Translations under genes and position numbers: made by a program
From: Adiantum capillus-veneris
Taxonomy: Eukaryota > Streptophyta > Polypodiopsida > Polypodiales > Pteridaceae
NCBI GenBank assembly: GCA_014529385.2
Contig: CM043944.1
Coordinates: 93,888,476 to 93,952,475, forward strand
Length of the DNA: 64,000 bases
Direction of reading: 5' to 3'
Notes under the pieces: model-generated
What the model was told of the DNA's origin: nothing
The model's database searches: none
What the model saw: the letters and a program-made list of their open reading frames with translations, nothing else
Shown here: positions 56,110 through 64,000 of the stretch, one piece after another
Layout of the letters: each line of letters starts with the position of its first letter
How positions within the stretch are numbered: position 1 is the first letter of the stretch

Positions 56110-58921
56110 TAACCCCTCTGCAACAAACGAAATTGTGTGTGCTAATGACGATGTAGTGGGCACATTAGAAGAGGGTGTCAAATGGGGTATTGTGGTTGCC
56201 AAAGAGGACATGCCGAGCTCAGTAGATGGCACAATGGGAGGTATCAAAGAGGGACTAGGTAATCTTGATGTACTTGGAGGCTCCATGGTCTCTTTACCCT
56301 TCTTCAGTACATTGCTTGATAGTGGAGTACCTTGAGAGCCACTCTCAACGGTGTTTTGGGTAACTCCAAGTGCGGGAGGGAGAGACTCTTCTTGTGTCTC
56401 CTCTAAGTATTTATCATTCTCTTTTTGAAACCCTTTATTCAAAAAGCATACAACACAATATCACATAGATTAGCACTAAAGTAAGACATACAATCTCAAA
56501 AGAAAAGAGCGACAAGTGTATAGGTACTTACTCTCCCATAATTCAAACTCTTGCTTTGGAATCACACTCAGTGGATAATCCAACCACCAAGGACAAACGT
56601 TGGCTTCCCATGTTGTCAAAATCCTTTCAATAAAAAAGGAGAGAACATTGTATTCTCATCACGCACATTAATCCACTCTCTAGTGAATAATGGGGCTTCA
56701 TTCAATTCATGCGTCTCAACGCATTGTATAAACCATCTACAAAATTTTAGGGCATCAAAAGCTTTGAAAAGCACATACACACAATACTATAACAAATGAC
56801 ACATAAGCCAGAAAAAAAACGCTAGAGTCTCCTTTGTATGGAGTACACTTTTTCAAAATAAACCATAAACCTTGCCTTGGGCTCCCACAAGGGATTTAAG
56901 TGTTTTCAACATTGGATCTTTACACGCCCGTATTGTAAAAAAAACCATCCACCCCATATTGGGCTTCCATAGGGAATTTAAGGATTTTTTGTCAACAAAA
57001 ATGATATGTCACCAATCTCAATACGACCCACTGTCACCTAACGATCGCAAACAAATGAAATTCTCTTATTTTGCAAAGAGTGCAAGTGAAAGATGCTAAC
57101 CTATAAATCACTCTCTTAGCCGACAATACAAGCTCCAACATCTTCTCACTAGAGTCGGAAGGTTTCATCGCATCCATTAGAAAAATAAAAGCCTGCACAC
57201 ATAGTAAAAATAAAAAAAAATACTCATCTTGATGTTGTGTAGATTAAAACATGTCTATATTCTATTAAAACAACGAAAAAATATCTACCTGCAAAATATG
57301 ATTTTTCATGCTAATCTTGTAGAATAGATCAAAAGAATTTGGAAGTGGTGGACCTTCTACTTGCAACCTTTCAATCATAAGTGTATCTTCCCCATGCAAG
57401 TGTGCTTAATAAGTCTCCTTTTTCATGTAGCTTCTAAAAAGATTGTAATCACCAAAATGAAGATATTGTGGATCCTTAGACTTAGTGAGGCTCATTAGGT
57501 GCAAAATTATCTTCTTTCTACGAGCAAAAAAGACAATATATCACTCAATCATATAGCAAATCAAAATGGATCAAACACAATTATAAATGAGAAACTAAAA
57601 GCTACAATACATCTCACAAGTGATTTTAGAGCTTGTCAAACAATAGAGCTTATCTCTAGTGATCTTTAGCATTCCAGGCTCATCCCACTTAATGCTAAAA
57701 AGCAACTTGAAGAACTCATCACCATTAAGAGGATTAGTGATTGATAGGTACTTGTAGCCCCTATCTTTCAACCATTCCTCTTCTACCTTTGTGGCCTTGT
57801 CAAGTCTCTTCTTCTTCTCAACATCATTTAGTCCAAGAGCATCTATCTTTGCTCTTTCTTTGGACATAAATGTAGTGAACTCATCCTAATACAAAAGAAT
57901 GTATTGAAACCACAATAAAATTTAGCAGTAACTACCCAACATGTAGAGTAGGTATCACCTTCCACACAAGTTGTGATATCAATCCACATGGAGTATTGTA
58001 CCATGGTGCAGCACCATGGTAATACCGTGCCTCAACAATCATCTCCACTATAGCCCATTCTCTCATATCGGGTGTCAATTTTTGAAGGATAGACTCTTTA
58101 TTTGCCATGCCAAATCTTTGAAACATGTACACTTCATGAGTGATGTTTGGCAGGACATGTGCCCTAGAAATGTTGCAGCAAAGTCTAAAACAAATAGTTA
58201 AACACAAACATTGTTAGCAAAAAAAGAGAGCCAACATGCAACTAACAAACTTACGCATTGGAAGTATCAAGTGCAAGAATCAACTCTGCTTCTTTTGCTC
58301 TAGACAACTCAAGGAATTGGCAACAAACACTAACATGGTATTGACCATTGTACAAATACTCTACCACAAAAACAATAATCACAATTTATAAGAACAAAGA
58401 TTTATAACAAAAGAGTGAAAAAAGGCAAAAGGTCTCACTTTCTTTGATTATTTTCCACCATGTTTTAAGCCTATGGTTGCCATCCCATACCAGAAATTTA
58501 TTTCTTTTAAGCTCCTGCCACTCTCTACCAAGTACTCTCTCAAACTCAACATTTCTTTCCCGCCATAGTGGTCCCCATTCCTCCATATCCGCCGCGGTCA
58601 CGGGAATGATATCTCCTCTAGAATCGCCGACGGACACAAGAAAATGCCCCATAGTTTCTAAGTACCCAACAAAATCAAAAGAGGAAATGAGCCATTCTAC
58701 ATCATCTCTAGCAAACCTAACAGCCTCATGCACCATGAGAGGACAAAGTGGAATAGGAGGAGGCAATGTCTTCTTCTTGACATAAAACTGACTTAGAACA
58801 TCTTTCATCAAGCCAAGCGAAATATGCCTGCCTAGCTGTTTGGAATGCTTACTCTCATCATCCGCTTCATGATCACTACCTTCTTCATTGTCATGAGGTT
58901 CTTCAATGTGAAAATTGGTCT
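56110..58921 (-). pseudogene. Split ParB-methyltransferase-like gene, N-terminal exons
   Basis: Exons by splice sites and homology to 50919-54848: 58921-58439, 58360-58255, 58184-57959, 57885-57611, 57517-57289, 57192-57101, 56736-56532 and 56432 to about 56110. The first has an acidic stretch and then the ParB-like region ending KFLVWDGNHRLKTW. Later exons match the middle of the paralog (YLSITNPLNGDEFFKLLFS; CPWWLDYP). A TAA lies in the exon at 57517-57289 after KKETY, and a frameshift lies near 56640. The methyltransferase exons are not adjacent but occur at 40781-39496 on the same strand. Any exon upstream of 58921 was not identified. Confidence 0.7.
56821..56990. repeat. Dispersed repeat, copy 2 (intronic)
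   Basis: It begins cgctagagtctcctttgtat and holds two diverged sub-units, each ending gggcttccat- or gggctcccac-like. It is related to 39131-39233 and 59010-59105, and lies in the intron between exons 57192-57101 and 56736-56532. Confidence 0.6.
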
Positions 58922-58949
58922 CTACATAAATAAAACATACAAACATTTA

Positions 58950-60160
58950 ATTGTCCAAAAACATATACAATTAGGATTAGATAGTCGAAGGTAATTCAAT
59001 TACAAAAAATTTGTCAAAGTTTCCTTTGCACGGAGATAACTTTTTTAAAAAAATACCATGCACCCTTAATAGGGTTCTCACATGAGATGTAAGGACCTTT
59101 TCTCAAACATAAACAAAAACAATACTGAGTCGCGGCAACTCTGTCAAAAATTAGCTAGAATAATGATATTCTTGGCCGAAATAATTCAATCCTAGTTTCC
59201 AAAATTTTCCCTGATTCTAGGTCCAAATTTGAAACTCTCACAAGTTTTGCAACTCGCACTTGCTAATTTTCACCCAAACTTTGCTATTTTCAGTCCCAAT
59301 TCGCAATTTCAGCGCGTGAACAATGCCCTAATGGCCAAACTTTACGTAAAAATTCAATTTCAAATTCTGTTTCGTGTGGACGTATCTTGTCGGTCAGCTC
59401 TCTACATGTTTCAATTTCTCAGCTACATTCGGTTCGTTTTCTGCTTGATTTTGATAAATTTTGAAATTTTTTATGCCGCTCATGACTTTGAGTTGGTCTC
59501 TTTTCTCGCTCTTTTCGGGCTTTTTTGACTGTTCTACTAGACTTGCTCACTTTTGTAGTGTGTGATTCTCCTCGCTTTGCTTTTTGCTTTTTTGCCTCTT
59601 TTGACGACTCTCTTTTTATTTTTATTATTTTTTTGGTGAAATTTTGAATTTTCTATTTTTTGGTATTTTTGTTTTTAATATTTTTTGAAAAAGTTTTGCT
59701 TTTTAAGGAATTTTTCAATGAATTTTGTAGTTTTTTGGATTTTTTGTGATTTATTTGATCAATCTAAGATTTTCAATGGATTTTTTGTGAAATTTTTGAG
59801 TATTTTACGAAATTTTGATGAGTTTTTTCTTTTTTTTGTGATTTTTTAAAAAAAAATTCTTTTCATTTTGTGAATTTTTGTGTAACTTGTCTTATTTTTT
59901 ATGAATTTTAAGACCCTTTTTTAGTTTTTAATGGATTTTTTACCTTTTTAATTATTTTTTTGTGATTTTTAATGGTTCTTTTAATAAATAAAACTAACAC
60001 TAAATAAAATTTAACTAATACTTACCTGCCTACTTGGGCGGTGATGATGACGATGGCTGGGCGCGTGGACGGCGGGCTGAACTGAGTCGACGTGGCAGCT
60101 ACACTCGAAGCGAGGTGGGGTTGCATCGATGATTGCGAGAACGCTGACATGTTGCATCAA
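58950..60160. other. No recognisable gene; third dispersed-repeat copy and T-rich DNA
   Basis: 59010-59105 is the third copy of the dispersed repeat (tttcctttgcacggag). 59560-59990 is low-complexity, with runs of tttttgtgattttt. No coding sequence was supported. Confidence 0.5.
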
Positions 60161-60162
60161 GT

Positions 60163-60164
<2 letters not shown>

Positions 60165-60252
<88 letters not shown>
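60165..60252. repeat. (GA)n microsatellite
   Basis: About 44 GA units. Neighbouring sequence does not match the LINE ends, so this tract has no sign of a LINE insertion. Confidence 0.95.
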
Positions 60253-60256
<4 letters not shown>

Positions 60257-60408
60257 AGCTGGCAGCATGGCGCGCAGCAAGGCAGAGCGAGGAGAGAGAG
60301 TCGGCACTTATCAGAAGAGAGCAAGACAAAGAGAGTGTGTGTGCACTTGGCGAGTTAGCAGTCATTGCCCAAGGCGGCATAGGTACAAGACAAGTGGGCA
60401 TCTGGCGA

Positions 60409-60411
<3 letters not shown>

Positions 60412-60480
<69 letters not shown>
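60412..60480. repeat. (GT)n microsatellite
   Basis: An uninterrupted GT run. Open frames through it are repeat artefacts. Confidence 0.95.
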
Positions 60481-60482
<2 letters not shown>

Positions 60483-62816
60483 CTGTTTTAGTTATAATAA
60501 ATACACAACAATGAACAAGAAGTTCAAAAAGACAACTGGCTAAAGATGTCTAGGCAAAGATAAGTACAGAAACAACTCAGTCTTTGATTCATAACTGTAC
60601 AACATAATAAGAATGAAGTATCATTCCGAATGAGTTTGTACAAAGGTATCAAAACTATCTCGGTTGAATCATCAAGCGCTTTCAAAGTCGGACTACATCA
60701 AGCTAAACCTTTTTAAGCCAAGATAGAATTCTCACCTGCATCCATATAGTCAAGACAACATATATGTTAGACTTGGATACATATGGCAGGCTTCAAAGAA
60801 CCTATCAATGGTTATCCATGTCAAACTTAAAAATTATAGACTAGCTATTGTCATATACAAAGTAATCCTACAAGAATTGCTTCATATGTTATAAAAGTTC
60901 TTCTTTATAATAATCATTTACTATGAGAGAAAGTCGACTACTCCATTTCATCCTATGTATTCCTCTAGTTTAAACATTGTATGGAAAAACCCAGGTTTAG
61001 GTCAGTCAACAAGAACATGAGTTAAACGAGTAATCTTTTAATTTTGCAACAGGCTTACTCACCTATCACCAACCATTTAAGTACCATAAAGAGATTTTCT
61101 TTGGTATCAAAATAGCAGCTGGATTAATCTCCCCAGGAAGTATCAGCCAAATCCACAAAAATGGAGCTCATTTCCTATGTTAAAAAATACTTTCAAGGCA
61201 TCCCTTAATCAGTGCCACAACGATCCATCAATAAGGTATAACAATAAAAGTTTTTAGATAGATTTTTACTCAAGCTTTACTGAGCAGGCCCGAAGTATAA
61301 TTATCCAGATTTAAGCCATAGTTGGCCAGAAAAAATTCCAACCAGATGTAGTGAATATGGTTTTTTAAAAAAGGACCAGATTTAAGCCAACAATCGAAGT
61401 ACCAAGCTGAAGGTCAGTGCTTTTGTCAATGCAAATAGTCTCCCCCATATCATAATACCATACCATACACAGGTAGTAAAGCACAAAAAAGACAAGATCA
61501 CTACTCAAAAAGCCTCTAACACAAAATAGGGCCAAATTCTATGCCAATTTTCAGTAGAACATCAATTTAGAGGTAGTAAGTATGTATAATTTATGGCAGT
61601 AACCCGAAGATCTGGCTGTAGTAAAAAACCAGATACCCAAGACTCAAAAAAGGCAACCAGTAATTAGCAACAGGTTGTAGGTAGTAAAACAAAGCTTAAC
61701 AATCAACTCCACCTCAATATAGAGATTAAGCCAGATATCCATCATGGTACTATCTGTATAACCAAATTTAGAACCTGTAATTTCCAAACTCAGCTTTCAA
61801 CAGTAAATCACTTCATGTGGTTTTGTACAACAAACCTTGTAAGCCAGAGTCATTCCTCAAGAAACCTCAAGTAGTTCTCTGAAGGAATATAAATCAACTC
61901 ATGACATTCCAGAATATAAACGAGTGTTCAGCATCTAACCCACCTCAGTAGAAGTAATAAGCCAAAAAATAATTATGGTATTATCTGTGACATGTATGTA
62001 TTACAACCAGAACTTGCAAATTTACTATTTGACCGAGTTACCCCTTGTCCTCCTATATCAAAATATCAACCATTCAATATCAACCATCTTTTATAAATCA
62101 ACAGTAAAAGATCCTGTCAAACCTAGATTAGTGGTAAAAAGCCATGTGGTAAAAATGCACAGTACACACTAAACATGGTGAATAGAAAACCTTTGAAGTA
62201 GAAGCCATCTAATAATCAGCACAGTAGCAGCGGAAATGTATTACTGCAGAGCCAAACATCAGCCTTTCTTGCATATTCTTCTCTACACCAAGTCTAAGTG
62301 AGGGAGGAGAAGACACCCACCCTTCACCTTTTTATAATGATAGTCGTTTGGCACCAGCAGCTCATCGTTGTGCGCAATCCCCTTCGAGATCATGGGCGGG
62401 CCTTGTATGGCCGCCATCATCATCAAAAAGGGAAGGGGATCGGTGGCAACACATATTTCCCGGCAGTGGTTTAAGCCAGGAGGCTCGATAGAGGAAAATA
62501 TTTTTATAGTAAGAACCACAATGGGTTTTACTTTCCAAGGGTTATTACCACAAGAGTCTATTCCCATGGGGAAAGGTTATTAGAGGTACCATGCTACCAA
62601 AACAGCATAGTGGAAAGCTTTACTTAGCCATAGTGTTTCTCCATAGCAAGAGATAGCAGTAATTATTATGTAAAGCATAAGGTAGAGTCTCATAAGGCAA
62701 CATCTTAAATCTAGTATGAGTGTAAAGGGTTGGATGTCATATTTTGTAGCCAGATACAGTGCTTAAGGACACAATCAGAAGTCCCCCCAGATGCTATCAA
62801 GGTCAGATGTTGTGAC

Positions 62817-62820
<4 letters not shown>
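60481..62820. other. No recognisable gene
   Basis: About 2.3 kb of moderately AT-rich DNA. Words such as aagccaga recur, for example at about 61386, 61730 and 61842, which hints at old internal repeats. The open frames at 62283-62583 on both strands have no recognisable content. Confidence 0.4.
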
Positions 62821-62852
<32 letters not shown>

Positions 62853-62866
62853 TGTGTGTGTGTGTG
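62821..62866. repeat. (GT)n microsatellite, interrupted
   Basis: A GT run with one GGG interruption. A (GA)n run follows at 62994-63020 and a short GAA run at 62926-62940. Confidence 0.9.
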
Positions 62867-63024
62867 TTGTGTGCTAATATGTCAAAGAGAGAGAAAGTGT
62901 GATAACGGCCAGCGGGGAGAGAGAGAAGAAGAAGAAGAAGAGTATTTTAACGCCGTAGGAAACTATCGTAAGAGACCTTAAAGATCTATTAGTTGAGAGA
63001 GAGAGAGAGAGAGAGAGAAGAGAG

Positions 63025-64000
63025 AGGGGTCTAATCCCTTGGTGGCTGCAAGTGTCAACAGAGGAGAGAGAGGAGAATACAACAGATCAAGTGGGAGAGC
63101 GTTCATGCGTCGAAAGGCAGTACTCGAGAAAAGATAGGTTTGCTTTATCCAAAGCCAAAGCTCCAAATTTGATCATTCTGTCCGCACAACCGTTGAAATT
63201 TGTCGGAACCTGTGGCCAAGCTCGAGATCAATCGCCGACACTTGTTAAAGCAAAATTTTTTATTTTTAATTTTCAAATGCTTGAAAATGCCAATTTTAGT
63301 CCGAAAATTAGCCGAAAATGCTAAAAATCACCCGAAAATCCAAAACATTACCAAAAAATCCAAAAACTCCGCAAAAATTCTAGAAATCTCAAAAAATCAT
63401 CAACAATCACAATCAAATATTTTTGACACGCATAAGCACACCAAAAATAGCAATTTTTGTCGAAAATATCAATCATGACAAAATCACCAACCCGGCCTAG
63501 TGAAATAGCAAAACGTTCAAAACTCAACCAAGGAGGGCACAAATGTGCTCAAAATGATGTCATAAATATGCACACAAAACAGCTCGTCAAGATCACAAGA
63601 TATCTTAGGTGTGTGTGCACTATTTAGGAGGGCCTAGCGTCGCGCGGGATGCAAACGCAATAGCCAAGGAGCTCCAAGATCCTCATTCCACTTGCTTTTC
63701 CAATGAGGTGTACCCCTCCAATGTAAATACCATGAGCCTCAGCGTCATGGCCCCGCATGTGGATGAACGTAGCTGCCACATAGCGCTACCTCCTCACTCC
63801 ATCCCTTCAAGGCCACCCTAAACTTCACCAAAAAACTTCAAGGAAACTTTTTTTCCCTTCCATTTCCAATCACATGTTTCCTGCTGCATGGTGCTCCAAC
63901 TCCCACTCTGTCAAGCCACATTGGAACTCCACTCTTTTGACTTTGACATTTAATAACTCCACCGCACTTGGACTTTGTTAGGCCTGCCAATTGAGGCCAC
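63025..64000. other. No recognisable gene
   Basis: The segment 63240-63420 is A-rich and full of the words ccgaaaat and ccaaaaat. The open frame at 63609-63821 has no recognisable domain. The window ends in this stretch. Confidence 0.45.

Noticed and set aside
60129-60543. Open frames of Glu-Arg and Cys-Val repeats
   Set aside because: Made by the GA and GT microsatellites.

Overview
The window is eukaryotic nuclear DNA from a land plant with a large, repeat-rich genome. The evidence is Ty1/copia and Ty3 retroelements with plant-type primer sites (tRNA-iMet-like and tRNA-Asp-like), an intact 1112-residue LINE ORF2, a MULE-like transposase with a SWIM zinc finger, short GT-AG introns of about 80-150 nt, and many long (GA)n and (CA)n tracts. 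A seed-free plant such as a fern is my guess from the overall style; no marker gene proves it. I found no rRNA or tRNA gene and no CRISPR array.

Layout. 1-4.9 kb: non-coding DNA ending in LTR sequence (minus strand) with nested tandem duplications. 4.9-6.9 kb: a copia gag remnant with a short LTR, then a complete 975-bp LTR inserted in a LINE. 6.9-9.8 kb: the 5' half of that LINE, minus strand, ending in a (GA)n tract. 10-15.4 kb: an ORF1 of a second LINE type, microsatellites and decayed Ty3 gag. 15.47-17.27 kb: a large fold-back followed by a run of about 70-bp hairpins. 17.9-20.5 kb: a truncated Ty3 element, plus strand. 20.5-24.4 kb: non-coding DNA and a minisatellite. 24.4-27.5 kb: a decayed copia element carrying a solo LTR with a target duplication, then a further LTR with a tRNA-Asp primer site. 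27.5-28.6 kb: an open two-exon gene of unknown function. 29.3-30.2 kb: the inverted partner LTR and the other LINE half. 30.9-38.9 kb: a decayed Ty3 element, minus strand. 39.5-58.9 kb: the most unusual part.

This last region holds two paralogous multi-exon genes whose predicted product joins an N-terminal ParB-like motif (VWDGNHRLKTW) to a C-terminal domain laid out like a beta-class DNA methyltransferase. One copy, minus strand, is split: its N-terminal exons lie at 58.9-56.1 kb and its C-terminal exons at 40.8-39.5 kb. Between the halves sit a nearly complete LINE bounded by (GA)n on both sides, a MULE-like transposase gene, and a second copy of the ParB-methyltransferase gene on the plus strand. 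The transposase and second-copy genes diverge from a shared spacer, and related short repeats mark the left edge, the spacer and the right edge. The second copy and its transposase may therefore have moved as one unit. All of these genes carry nonsense changes or splice damage.

58.9-64 kb holds T-rich and microsatellite DNA without a gene I can support. Most coding sequence here belongs to mobile elements. The only host-like gene with an open frame is the one at 27.5-28.6 kb.
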